From assembly GCA_020634565.1 (NCBI GenBank), contig JACKBN010000001.1, positions 310,001 to 374,000 of the forward strand: a stretch of DNA of 64,000 bases, written 5' to 3'. The notes below the pieces were generated by a model. It was not told the origin of the DNA and searched no databases. It worked only from the letters and a program-made list of their open reading frames with translations. Position numbers and translations under genes: made by a program. Below are positions 32,623 to 40,868 of this stretch, one piece after another (the first letter of the stretch is position 1; each line of letters begins with the position of its first letter). Source of the stretch: Ardenticatenaceae bacterium (GTDB lineage Bacteria; Chloroflexota; Anaerolineae; Promineifilales; Promineifilaceae).

Positions 32623-33517
32623 GAATTTGGCCACAGAGGGCACAGAGGTAAAAGAGAAAATCTCTTATCTCTCTGTGTTCTCTGTGGCTATCATTTTGTT
32701 TTTGGCGGCGTGTGGTGGCGGAGAGGCGGCGGCTGACCCCACGGCCACACCGCAAACCATCAACAACTTCCGCGTGGTGGTCGCTAGCGACGACATCTCT
32801 TACCAATACCCCCGCATTCCCCTCATTTTGCAGGACGGCAGCGACTGGATCACCGGCGCGGACAAGGTGGAAATTTCCGCCTTTGATTTGTCATTGAACG
32901 AGCCTGAATTGGTTTGGCAGGGGGAAGCGATCCGCTACAACGATTACGCGCTGCCCTACTGGGTGGTTTATCCCGATTTGCCTCACGCGGGTGAATGGGG
33001 ACTGGTGGTAGATACCACGCTGGGCGGCACGACGGCGCGACTGCAAATTGTGGTGGAGTTGGTAGAAGAAACGAACTCGCCAGCCGTAGGCGAACTACCG
33101 CCCGCCAGCGAAAATCGCACCGTGGCCACCGAGCCAGATTTGGCCAAACTCACCTCCGCCGCTGAGCCAGACCCAGACCTTTACCAGCAAACCATTGCCG
33201 AGGCGATGGCTTCGGGCAAACCGAGCGTCATCAGCTTCGCCACGCCGGGCTTTTGCCAGACGCGCTACTGCTCGCCGGTGGTGAACAGTGTGTCTGAGGC
33301 TAAAGAGCAGTTTGGCGACGCGGCCAACTTTATCCACGTGGAGGTTTATAAAGAGTTTAATCCGCTGGTGCTGGCCGATGAGATGGCTCAGTGGGGCTTG
33401 GTGACGGAGCCGTGGACGTTTGTTTTGGATGGAAACGGCCGTATCGCCGCCCGATTAGGTGGCCCAGTATCACCGCAAGAACTGGCTGACGTTTTGGCCA
33501 AAGTTGGAGTTAACTAA
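32582..33517 (+). CDS. Thioredoxin-like lipoprotein whose signal peptide is encoded by a repeat
   Basis: A protein of up to 311 aa. Hydrophobic AIILFLAACGGG gives a lipobox (Cys about 44). The middle domain (NNFRVVVASDDIS, YWVVYPDLPHAGEWGLV) is beta-rich and unassigned. The C-terminal 110 residues look like a thioredoxin fold (KPSVISFATPGFC, HVEVYKEFNPL, EPWTFVLDGNGRIAAR), but the redox pair is spaced C-x4-C (CQTRYC) rather than CxxC. The ATG at 32582 lies inside bchH and has no good ribosome site, so the true start is unsure (a TTG at 32627 is possible). The signal peptide region coincides with an inverted repeat at 32630-32688. It may be a periplasmic redox or copper/heme assembly factor. 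Confidence 0.72.
   Translation: MGIWKTSLKAFTLKNLATEGTEVKEKISYLSVFSVAIILFLAACGGGEAAADPTATPQTINNFRVVVASDDISYQYPRIPLILQDGSDWITGADKVEISAFDLSLNEPELVWQGEAIRYNDYALPYWVVYPDLPHAGEWGLVVDTTLGGTTARLQIVVELVEETNSPAVGELPPASENRTVATEPDLAKLTSAAEPDPDLYQQTIAEAMASGKPSVISFATPGFCQTRYCSPVVNSVSEAKEQFGDAANFIHVEVYKEFNPLVLADEMAQWGLVTEPWTFVLDGNGRIAARLGGPVSPQELADVLAKVGVN
32630..32688. repeat. Inverted repeat of the CCACAGAG type inside a coding sequence
   Basis: The segment starts GCCACAGAG and ends CTCTGTGGC. Inside, CACAGAG pairs with CTCTGTG and AGAGA with TCTCT around AAAA. Similar CCACAGAG palindromes occur as dispersed repeats in many bacterial genomes. Here it lies just after the bchH stop and is read in frame as the N-terminal part of the thioredoxin-like lipoprotein. 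Confidence 0.75.
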
Positions 33518-33547
33518 TCCTTTTTCTGGAAACATTTTAAGTCATTA

Positions 33548-34737
33548 TAAAAAAGGTTCTTACACAAATTGAAGTTGAGAATCATCAAGCCCAAGAAGGG
33601 AACTAAACCGAGCAATCGGGTACAGTTCAAACCAATTAACTACCGCTTCGGCCAAGGCAGTAACAGAGTCATAAAACTTGTTTCTTGTGACCTGATGGCG
33701 CATGACCCGCCATAAACGCTCAATCAAATTGAGATGAGGCGAATAGGTGGGTAAAAACACAAGTTCAAGCTGCTCAGCATGGTCTTGACAAAATTGTGCC
33801 ACTTTGGACGTTGTGTGGGCCGAAGCATTATCTAACACAACAAATAAAAAATGTTGTGGATAGGTGTTCATTAACAACTGCAAATGATTGACGAGTTCCA
33901 AATGGCGTTTGTGCGCATGAATGGAGTAAACGCCTTCGCCAGAAGGGAAAGCCAATGAACCAAACAAAGCCAGCCAGGGATTTTCAAGTCCGGGCGTATC
34001 GACTTTCAATTGCCTGCCTTGCGGCGAGTAGGTGTGACCAATCTCTGGACACCAATGCAGGTCTGTGCTGTCTAGGTAAAAAAGTAGCGCAGGTTTTGCG
34101 CCATCGGGTGGAGGGCGCGTTGCTTCTCCAGAGGTGAGGCTGTTGTTTTGTGCTTTTTCTTTCAGTGCTTCAACCCGCTGCCGCTTAACGACATAGAGTG
34201 GGTCGGGTGACTTGATACGTGCTTTGGCTCTTTTCCACTTGATGCCTGCTCGCTTGAGCATGTGTGAAACGGAGGCTTGACTCACTTCCACCTCTTCGTA
34301 CATGGCAAGATACACTGCCATCAGGGCTTGTGTCCAATTTTGAGCACCTGTCTCTAGTTTCTCAAAGTCGCTTGGGGCTTGCCCCAGCAGTTCAAGCCAT
34401 TTGGCTTCATCCCATTCGAGCATTAACGGCCGTCCTCGACCATGGCTTGCCTGCAGCCGCACGAGGCCACCCTCGTTGTACCGTTTGATATAAGTCCGGA
34501 CCACTGCTTGGCTCAAATCGAAAATGGCAGCGATTTCTGGCACAGAACGACCTTGATTCGATAACGCTATCGTTTTGAGTCGCCGATACCATTTTTTATC
34601 GTTCGTCTTTTTCATCGCTTGCTCAAGTTCTTGCTGCCCTTGCTCATCAACATTTGCATAAATCATGGCTTTCTCCTCTGCTTTTTGAGGAAATTGTTCC
34701 ATGATTTCTCTATTCAAAAGTGACAAAACCTTTTTTA
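33548..34737 (-). mobile_element. IS630-family insertion sequence
   Basis: About 1190 bp with near-identical ends: TTATAAAAAAGGTT (33545-33558) and its complement (34727-34740). TA dinucleotides at 33546-33547 and 34738-34739 fit the TA target duplication of the IS630/Tc1 group. It encodes one complete transposase on the minus strand. It sits between the thioredoxin-like gene and bchD, splitting the chelatase genes of the plus-strand operon. The element includes one ACGGCCGT motif (34427). Confidence 0.88.
33560..34726 (-). CDS. IS630-family transposase
   Basis: A 388-aa DDE transposase. The N-terminus has a helix-turn-helix of the helix_turn_helix_29/winged type (SVPEIAAIFDLSQAVVRTYI), followed by a second winged domain with SQASVSHMLKRAGIKWKRA. 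The catalytic triad is intact: D219 in FYLDSTDLHW, D299 in VVLDNASAHT and E336 in SPHLNLIERLWRVM. The frame is uninterrupted and both ends are present, so it may still be active. It runs against the surrounding bch genes. Confidence 0.92.
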   Translation of the reverse strand: MSLLNREIMEQFPQKAEEKAMIYANVDEQGQQELEQAMKKTNDKKWYRRLKTIALSNQGRSVPEIAAIFDLSQAVVRTYIKRYNEGGLVRLQASHGRGRPLMLEWDEAKWLELLGQAPSDFEKLETGAQNWTQALMAVYLAMYEEVEVSQASVSHMLKRAGIKWKRAKARIKSPDPLYVVKRQRVEALKEKAQNNSLTSGEATRPPPDGAKPALLFYLDSTDLHWCPEIGHTYSPQGRQLKVDTPGLENPWLALFGSLAFPSGEGVYSIHAHKRHLELVNHLQLLMNTYPQHFLFVVLDNASAHTTSKVAQFCQDHAEQLELVFLPTYSPHLNLIERLWRVMRHQVTRNKFYDSVTALAEAVVNWFELYPIARFSSLLGLDDSQLQFV

Positions 34738-34772
34738 TAAATACTTAGGATTTAAAAAATTAATTGGGTAAG

Positions 34773-34854
34773 ATGTCATTTCGAGGTCCTCCGAGAAATC
34801 TTTCTACTAAACACGTAAGATTCCTCACTCCGAAGACTCCGTTCGGAATGACAT
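34773..34854. repeat. Extragenic inverted repeat (TGTCATTTCGAG type)
   Basis: ATGTCATT (34773-34780) begins and AATGACAT (34847-34854) ends an imperfect palindrome; inner parts are TCGAGGTCCTCCGAGAAATC and GATTCCTCACTCCGAAGAC. Repeats with GGAATGACA ends and a GATTCCTC core are widespread in several bacterial phyla. It lies between the IS630 copy and bchD; the rest of 34741-34911 shows no gene. Confidence 0.65.
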
Positions 34855-34911
34855 TTCACTACTCAGTTTAATTCTCAAAATGCAATCAGTTTCCGGGGAA
34901 ATACGACGCTT

Positions 34912-36747
34912 ATGAGCACACTACCCTTTCACGCCCTGGTTGGATTGGACGCCGCGCAGCAAGCGTTGCTGCTGTTGGCAGTGGAGCCGCGCCTGCGGGG
35001 GCTGGTGGTGACGGCTTCGGCGGGGACGGGCAAAAGCAGCCTGGCACGGGGCATGCGGCTGCTGCTCAACGACGAGGCGATGCCCTTTGTCGAAATCCCG
35101 CCGGGCGTGGATGCCGAAAATTTGTACGGCGGTCTGAATTTAGAAGCGACACTGCGCCGGGGCGAGATGGTGCTGCAACCGGGCGTGCTGGCTCGCGCCC
35201 ACGGCGGTGTGGCCTACGTCGATGGCATTAATTTGCTCACGGATGCCAACAGCAATTTGCTGCTGGCGGTTTTGGATGAGGGCGAGGTGCGCGTGGAGCG
35301 CGAGGGTGTGAGTTTGCGTTCCCCCGCTGAGTTTAGCCTGATTGGTTCGTATGACCCGGCGGAAGGGATGCCGCGCAAGCATTTGCTGGACCGGTTGGGG
35401 CTGCTGGTTTCGTTGCCGGGTTCGTTTGATGTGGAACAGCGAACGGCCGTAATCCAACAAAACCTGCGCATAAATGGCCAAAGTTGGGCAGAGGACCTGC
35501 AATTCTTACAAGGGCTGGTCAAAACGGCACGAGAGCATTTGCCCACCGTGGAAATCAGTGACCGACAGCTGCGACAGTTGAGCGTGACGGCGTTGCAGTA
35601 CGGCGTGGAAGGGCATCGCGTGGACCTGTTTGCGGCGTGGGCTGCCTGCGCCGCCGCTGCCCTGGAGCTGCGTCCCACCGTCGAGGATGAGGATTTGACG
35701 CTGGCCGCCCGGCTGGTTATTTTGCCCCGCGCCACACAGTTTCCCGAGCCAATGCCCGACAATCCGCCGCCACCCCCGCCGCCGCCACCGGAACCAGAAA
35801 CATCGGAGCCAGAAGAGACGGATGAAGAAGGCGAATCGGCCCCACCGCCGGAAACATTGGCGCTGCCGCCAGAGCAAATTTTGGAGGCGCTGGAAAGCGC
35901 GCTGCCCGAGGATTTGGAAGAGCTGCCGTTCCGCCATTTGCGGCGCGGGCGCACCGGCTCGCGAGGCAGCACCGAGGGCAAGCGCGGGCGGCACGTACGT
36001 TCCATTCCCGGCAACCCAAAGCTGGCGCGAATTGATGTGATTGCGACACTACGAACGGCCGCTCCCTGGCAGCGCATTCGGCAAAATGGCAATTGGCAGG
36101 GGAATGGCAACGGCAGCACCCAGCGGCGCATTCAGCTGGAGATGTCTGATATTCGCGTGAAGCAGTACCGCAGCAAAGCAGGCGCGCTGTTCTGCTTTGC
36201 CGTGGACGCCAGCGGCAGCATGGCGCTGCACCGGATGCGGCAGGCGAAGGGCGCGGTGAATGCGCTGCTGCAAAAAGCTTATGTCAACCGGGATCGCGTG
36301 GCGCTGATTGCCTTTCGGGGTGAAGCAGCAGAACTGCTGATGCCACCGACGCAAAGCGTGGAGCTGGCGCGGCGGGCGCTCGATTTGCTGCCCACTGGGG
36401 GCGGCACGCCGCTGGCCTCGGCGCTGCTGCTGGCCGATGATGTGGCGCAGCAGGCTAAAAGCCGGGGCATTATGCAGACGGTGCTCATTTTATTGACGGA
36501 TGGCCGGGCCAATATTAGCCTGAAGCCGGACAGCCAGGTGCAGGAAGAGCTGCAACAGATCGGCCGTTTTATTGCCGAATCGTCGCTGCACGTGATGGTG
36601 GTGGATACCCAGCGCAGCTACTTGAGCCGGGGCGAGGCGCGCCAGCTGGCGGAGTGGCTGGGCGGCGATTATGCCTATCTGCCTAACGCCAGCGGTGAGC
36701 AAATTGCGGATTTGGCGACGGAAAAAGTGGGTGGGGAACGGCCGTAA
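34912..36747 (+). CDS. bchD: Magnesium chelatase subunit D
   Basis: A 611-aa Mg chelatase subunit that bridges BchI and BchH. The N-terminal AAA+ domain has a slightly degenerate P-loop (ASAGTGKSS) and GVAYVDGINLLTDANSNLL. Near residues 283-320 is a Pro run then an acidic stretch, the usual hinge of BchD. The C-terminal von Willebrand A domain carries the MIDAS motif FAVDASGSMALHRM and later LTDGRANISL and VVDTQRSYL. It probably once followed bchH and the thioredoxin-like gene directly; an IS630 copy and a repeat now intervene, so it may need its own promoter. Confidence 0.95.
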   Translation: MSTLPFHALVGLDAAQQALLLLAVEPRLRGLVVTASAGTGKSSLARGMRLLLNDEAMPFVEIPPGVDAENLYGGLNLEATLRRGEMVLQPGVLARAHGGVAYVDGINLLTDANSNLLLAVLDEGEVRVEREGVSLRSPAEFSLIGSYDPAEGMPRKHLLDRLGLLVSLPGSFDVEQRTAVIQQNLRINGQSWAEDLQFLQGLVKTAREHLPTVEISDRQLRQLSVTALQYGVEGHRVDLFAAWAACAAAALELRPTVEDEDLTLAARLVILPRATQFPEPMPDNPPPPPPPPPEPETSEPEETDEEGESAPPPETLALPPEQILEALESALPEDLEELPFRHLRRGRTGSRGSTEGKRGRHVRSIPGNPKLARIDVIATLRTAAPWQRIRQNGNWQGNGNGSTQRRIQLEMSDIRVKQYRSKAGALFCFAVDASGSMALHRMRQAKGAVNALLQKAYVNRDRVALIAFRGEAAELLMPPTQSVELARRALDLLPTGGGTPLASALLLADDVAQQAKSRGIMQTVLILLTDGRANISLKPDSQVQEELQQIGRFIAESSLHVMVVDTQRSYLSRGEARQLAEWLGGDYAYLPNASGEQIADLATEKVGGERP

Positions 36748-36806
36748 CAAAAATTTACTCAGAACTTCGTGCGTTCTGGCCAAACTTAACATAACAAAGG
36801 TGATTT

Positions 36807-37787
36807 ATGAACACAGACTCTAACAAACGAGCCGGATTTGGCTGGAAAATTATTGGTGGACTGGCACTTGCTGCTGGCGTTGGCTATTTGTACAAGCAGA
36901 GCCAGGAAGAAGAAACGGTGCCGCTGCCCAAATCAATTGAAAGTGATTTGGAGCAGTTTTATTCGGACGTAGCGGGTGAGCTGTTTTATTACGTCGATCG
37001 ACGGCAAAGTGGACGGCCGTTACTGCTGCTGCACTCGATTAATGCCGCCCCATCGAGTATGGAAATACGGCCGTTGTTTGATCATTATCGTCAGGAGCGG
37101 CCCGTCTATTCACTGGAGCTGCCTGGCTTTGGCTTTTCGGAGCGCAGCGGCAACCGACCTTATTTGCCGGAGCTGTACACCCAGGCGATTATCGAAATGG
37201 TTTCGACGCAGATTGGAACGGCCGTTGACGCCATTGCCCTCTCTTTAACCAGCGAATTTGTGGCCCGGGCTGCGCTACTGCGGCCTGACCTGTTCAATTC
37301 GCTAACGCTGGTAAGTCCAACTGGTTTTCAGGCAGGACAGTCGGAAAAAGAGTATCCGGGTGAGAAGCTGTATCAATTTTTCTCTCTGCCCATTTTGAGC
37401 CAGGGATTGTATAAATTGCTCACCAAACGCCCCATCATCAAATATTACTCAGACCAAAGCTTTGTCGGCGAATCGGCGCCGCAGTTTGTTTCTTACGCGT
37501 ATGCCACTTCGCATCAAAAAGGTGCGCGGTTTGCACCGCTCTATTTCTTATCCACACAGCTGTTTACCTTTGACATCCTACCCGCTGTCTATGAGAAATT
37601 AACCGTACCGGCGATGGTGCTGTATGATGAGGATCCCAACGTGACATTTGAGAACCTGCCCACCCTGATTAATTCTCAAGACAACTGGCACGCCACGCAA
37701 CTTTCGCCATCGCGCGGGCTGCCGCATTGGGAGATGTTGGGCCAGGTAACGGCCGTTTTAGACCAGTTTTGGGAGAATATCGGTTAA
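36807..37787 (+). CDS. Membrane-anchored alpha/beta hydrolase-fold protein next to bchD
   Basis: A 326-aa protein with an N-terminal helix (residues about 11-27, WKIIGGLALAAGVGYLY) and an alpha/beta hydrolase domain (PLLLLHSINAAPSSMEIRPL, VYSLELPGFGFSERS). The nucleophile elbow reads AIALSLTSEF instead of GxSxG; candidates for acid and base are Asp in LYDEDPNV and His in GLPHWEMLG. Proteins of this type are common in Chloroflexota outside photosynthesis. Its place directly after bchD is that of bchO in purple bacteria, so a chelatase-associated role is possible. A terminator follows, ending the photosynthesis cluster. Confidence 0.8.
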   Translation: MNTDSNKRAGFGWKIIGGLALAAGVGYLYKQSQEEETVPLPKSIESDLEQFYSDVAGELFYYVDRRQSGRPLLLLHSINAAPSSMEIRPLFDHYRQERPVYSLELPGFGFSERSGNRPYLPELYTQAIIEMVSTQIGTAVDAIALSLTSEFVARAALLRPDLFNSLTLVSPTGFQAGQSEKEYPGEKLYQFFSLPILSQGLYKLLTKRPIIKYYSDQSFVGESAPQFVSYAYATSHQKGARFAPLYFLSTQLFTFDILPAVYEKLTVPAMVLYDEDPNVTFENLPTLINSQDNWHATQLSPSRGLPHWEMLGQVTAVLDQFWENIG

Positions 37788-37801
37788 CAAAATTGACGAG
37801 G

Positions 37802-37834
37802 ACGGCCGTTTCTTGCGGGAAACGGCCGTTTTTT
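37802..37834 (+). terminator. Terminator built from two ACGGCCGT palindromes
   Basis: ACGGCCGTTTC (37802-37812) and GAAACGGCCGT (37819-37829) form an 11-bp perfect stem with a 6-base loop, followed by TTTTT. It lies 15 bp past the hydrolase stop and closes the long plus-strand photosynthesis transcript before the convergent MalT-like gene. Confidence 0.88.
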
Positions 37835-37850
37835 CACTGCCAACCGCAGC

Positions 37851-40800
37851 TTAAACCAACTTAAGGGTTTGGGCTTCGGCCACGGCTTGAATCCGGCAAT
37901 GGACATCCAGCTTCTCGTAAATATTGGCCAGATGGGTTTTTACGGTTCCGGGCGAGATGCACAACTGCAACCCAATTTCACGATTAGATAAGCCATCGCT
38001 AACCAATTGCAGAACTTCTTGCTCACGACCAGTGACGGAAGCGGCCGTTGTGAGAGATTTTAGTTTATCATCGGGCAGCAAAGCTTCAGCCTCAGGATTG
38101 TGCCCCAAAAGCTGGAAGATTTCGTGGATGAATTCCTGGTATTCAATCGTAAAATTCTCGGTGTGCAGCAGCAGCGCCAGCAACGGAATGAGCTGCTGGC
38201 CATAGGTGAGAAACGGCTGTATCAATCGCTCTGGAGCCGACAATCGGATCGCTTCGGCCAACACCTGCCGTGCCTGATAAACCTTGTGCTGCTCAAAGAG
38301 GCCCAGTGCCAGAAGCAATCGCGCCCCCAGCGATGGCTCGTTGGGGAAGCCAAAAGGATACTGCACCACAAACTCGGTCATTAATTCCTCAACGGCGGCA
38401 GCCTGTCCTTGAGCCAAGAGAATTTCGGCCCGCACCACGGTCGAAAGCGCATGACCTTCTTCCACCGCCGCCTCATTCAGCAGCTGCTCCGCCTCCACAT
38501 GTTTCCCCTGACGAACGCAGAACGCCGCCGAATATGCCGCCAAATCATGATCGCGCCAAACACCAGACGGGCGCTGCGCCTGCAACGTACGCGCTGCTTG
38601 AATGGTTGATTGGGCGGCCTCGTGGTTGCCCAGGGCAGATTGGATTTTAGCGCGCGTAATGGCAATGTTTACAGGCATATTGGAACTGGTTGGGTTGGGA
38701 TCAACGGCCGTTGCTCGCTGCAAAAGCTGGCGAGCCTGCTCCAATTCATTCCGAAGCAGATAAATCTTGCTCAGAATGCCCAGCGCAATACTGGCCGGCT
38801 CCGGCAGTTTACCCCGCTGTGCCAGCGAATGCTGCAAAACCTGATAAACAATCTTTTCGCTTTGCCGCAGCTGCCCATGCAATAAAGCTCGGTTGGCACA
38901 ATCCGCCCCGGCAATTAACACCACAAAAAGATTCCCCTGTAGACGGGCCTCTTCAAAAATTTCATACAAGCGCTCCCCAACTTCTTCAGTTTGGGGTTTA
39001 TAGCTCGCTTCCACAATGAGCAAGGAATCCAGCAGCTTCCAACGAGAATCAGAGACATTGGCTGGCGAGACCGCCAAATCTCCTGCCCTGGTCCGCTGCC
39101 GAATGGTACGAATCTCCGCCAATACCTCAATTTCATCTTGCGTCATGCGGTCATCCGGCTTACCAATCAGATTGGTTTCCAGACGCTGCAAAAAACGCTC
39201 CACTTCGGCAGAATGCAAAGCCAGTTTGGCTAACCGCAAATAAACAAACAACAACGTTTTGTGATGCTGAAAAATCGACTCAGGCAGCTGTTGAATCCAG
39301 CGCAGCAAGCGCGAATCCTCACCATATTCCACCAACTCGTGCAGCACTTCCTCTTCTATTAAAGAAGCCGCCTCTTCCCAATCTTCAATTGCCAGTAAAT
39401 GGCGCACCGCATCGGCTGAAGCGTTTTTCTGGCGATACCAGGACGCCGCCCGACGATGAAGGTCGGCGATCTCGCCGGGATACTGCCGCTGCAGCTGATC
39501 GCCGAGCATTTCCGCAAACAAATCGTGGTAATGGTACCAAACCTTTTCCTCGGAGCGGGCCATGAACAAGTTTTCTTGCCACAAGCGATCCAGCATTTGG
39601 GCTCCGTCGGTTCGCCCCGTAACCGCATCGCATAAACCACCCGTCAACTGTTTAAGCACGGATGTCTTTAGCAGAAATTCCTTAACTGCATCCGTTTGCT
39701 GATGGAGCACACTCTCCAAAAAATATTCGCGCAAGAAAATATGAGCGCCGTTAAAATTATCGAGAAAATGCTGCCGATCTTGCTGCTTGTTCAAGGCCAA
39801 AACGGCCAGCATCAATCCGGCAACCCAGCCGCTCGTCCTTTTGACCAATGTCTCCATATCGCCATAAGCAAGCGGGTTTTCAGAGATGTGCTGCTGCAAA
39901 AAATCAATCCCCTCTTCCATTGTAAAGCGCAGGTCGTCCATCTCTAACTCTGTCACCACCCCACGGGCGCGCAGGCAGCCTAAAGCCAAAGGCGGGCGGG
40001 TTCGCCCCGAAATAATGAGTTGCAGAGCAGGCGGCAATTGTTCCAACCAGGCTTGAATGGAATTGAGGATATCGGGATGTTGAATATGATGAAAGTCGTC
40101 TAGCACCAAACCAATACTGCCCGCCTCGAACTCTCTGTGCACAATTTCATTGGTCAAGCGGGCTACAATTTCAGCTGGCGTGACCGAGGATGAAACCTGA
40201 AGATAGGGCAGTAAGTTTTTACCTAGATCCGGCACCGCAGACTGCAAAGCCATTACGACAGTCGTCCAAAAAGGCAGCAAATGATTATCTTCTATATCCA
40301 GGCTTGCCCAAGCCACCAGCTTGCTGCCGCGCTCCTGCTGCCAGGCGTTTAGCATGGTGCTCTTGCCAAAACCGCCGGGAGCGCAAATTAAGGTAACTTG
40401 CGTGCTTATTTTTTGGTGCAGTCGGGGGCGTATGATGAGGTTGAGTGGTAAAATTGGGGGTCTAAATTTGGTGAGCACCGGTAAAGAACCGACGCCTTCT
40501 TTATTATTCTGAGGCAGGCCATTTTGTGGTTCTGCAAACAAGGTTAACTCGGCCAACATTGTTTTACCGGCCAATTCAGCCGCCACCTGCTCCAAACGTA
40601 CGGGGGTGATTTCTTCGGACTTTCCTAAGTAGGCTTTGTGAAGCTTACCATTACGGCGACGATAAGCGTACCAATAGTCGCCGCCTTTGCGAATTTCGCG
40701 TCGGGCTGAAAAATGGCCAGCGGTTCCTTTAAATTTGAAGTTCTTGTTGGTATCAAGCCAGTTATTCCAGCGAGGAGAATCAAGAGAAATGGGGGAAGAT

Positions 40801-40868
40801 ACGGCCGTTTCCGGCGTGCCTAACCATAAAACAGCATCTTGCACAATTGGTTTACTCGCTCTTCCCAT
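37851..40868 (-). CDS. MalT-like LuxR-family regulator (LAL type)
   Basis: A 1005-aa ATP-dependent activator. Residues about 30-100 form an N-terminal domain (WNNWLDTNKNFKFKG, GDYWYAYRRRNGKLHKAYLG) seen in many Chloroflexota LuxR proteins. Then come an NTPase domain with Walker A CAPGGFGKSTML and IGLVLDDFHHIQ, a long helical TPR-like sensor region (about 450-900), and a C-terminal LuxR helix-turn-helix (LVSDGLSNREIGLQLCISPG then TVKTHLANIYEKL). AAGGGG precedes the ATG. It is divergent from the Opp-type importer operon at 41222, with inverted repeats in between, so it probably controls that operon in response to an imported oligosaccharide. Confidence 0.9.
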   Translation of the reverse strand: MGRASKPIVQDAVLWLGTPETAVSSPISLDSPRWNNWLDTNKNFKFKGTAGHFSARREIRKGGDYWYAYRRRNGKLHKAYLGKSEEITPVRLEQVAAELAGKTMLAELTLFAEPQNGLPQNNKEGVGSLPVLTKFRPPILPLNLIIRPRLHQKISTQVTLICAPGGFGKSTMLNAWQQERGSKLVAWASLDIEDNHLLPFWTTVVMALQSAVPDLGKNLLPYLQVSSSVTPAEIVARLTNEIVHREFEAGSIGLVLDDFHHIQHPDILNSIQAWLEQLPPALQLIISGRTRPPLALGCLRARGVVTELEMDDLRFTMEEGIDFLQQHISENPLAYGDMETLVKRTSGWVAGLMLAVLALNKQQDRQHFLDNFNGAHIFLREYFLESVLHQQTDAVKEFLLKTSVLKQLTGGLCDAVTGRTDGAQMLDRLWQENLFMARSEEKVWYHYHDLFAEMLGDQLQRQYPGEIADLHRRAASWYRQKNASADAVRHLLAIEDWEEAASLIEEEVLHELVEYGEDSRLLRWIQQLPESIFQHHKTLLFVYLRLAKLALHSAEVERFLQRLETNLIGKPDDRMTQDEIEVLAEIRTIRQRTRAGDLAVSPANVSDSRWKLLDSLLIVEASYKPQTEEVGERLYEIFEEARLQGNLFVVLIAGADCANRALLHGQLRQSEKIVYQVLQHSLAQRGKLPEPASIALGILSKIYLLRNELEQARQLLQRATAVDPNPTSSNMPVNIAITRAKIQSALGNHEAAQSTIQAARTLQAQRPSGVWRDHDLAAYSAAFCVRQGKHVEAEQLLNEAAVEEGHALSTVVRAEILLAQGQAAAVEELMTEFVVQYPFGFPNEPSLGARLLLALGLFEQHKVYQARQVLAEAIRLSAPERLIQPFLTYGQQLIPLLALLLHTENFTIEYQEFIHEIFQLLGHNPEAEALLPDDKLKSLTTAASVTGREQEVLQLVSDGLSNREIGLQLCISPGTVKTHLANIYEKLDVHCRIQAVAEAQTLKLV

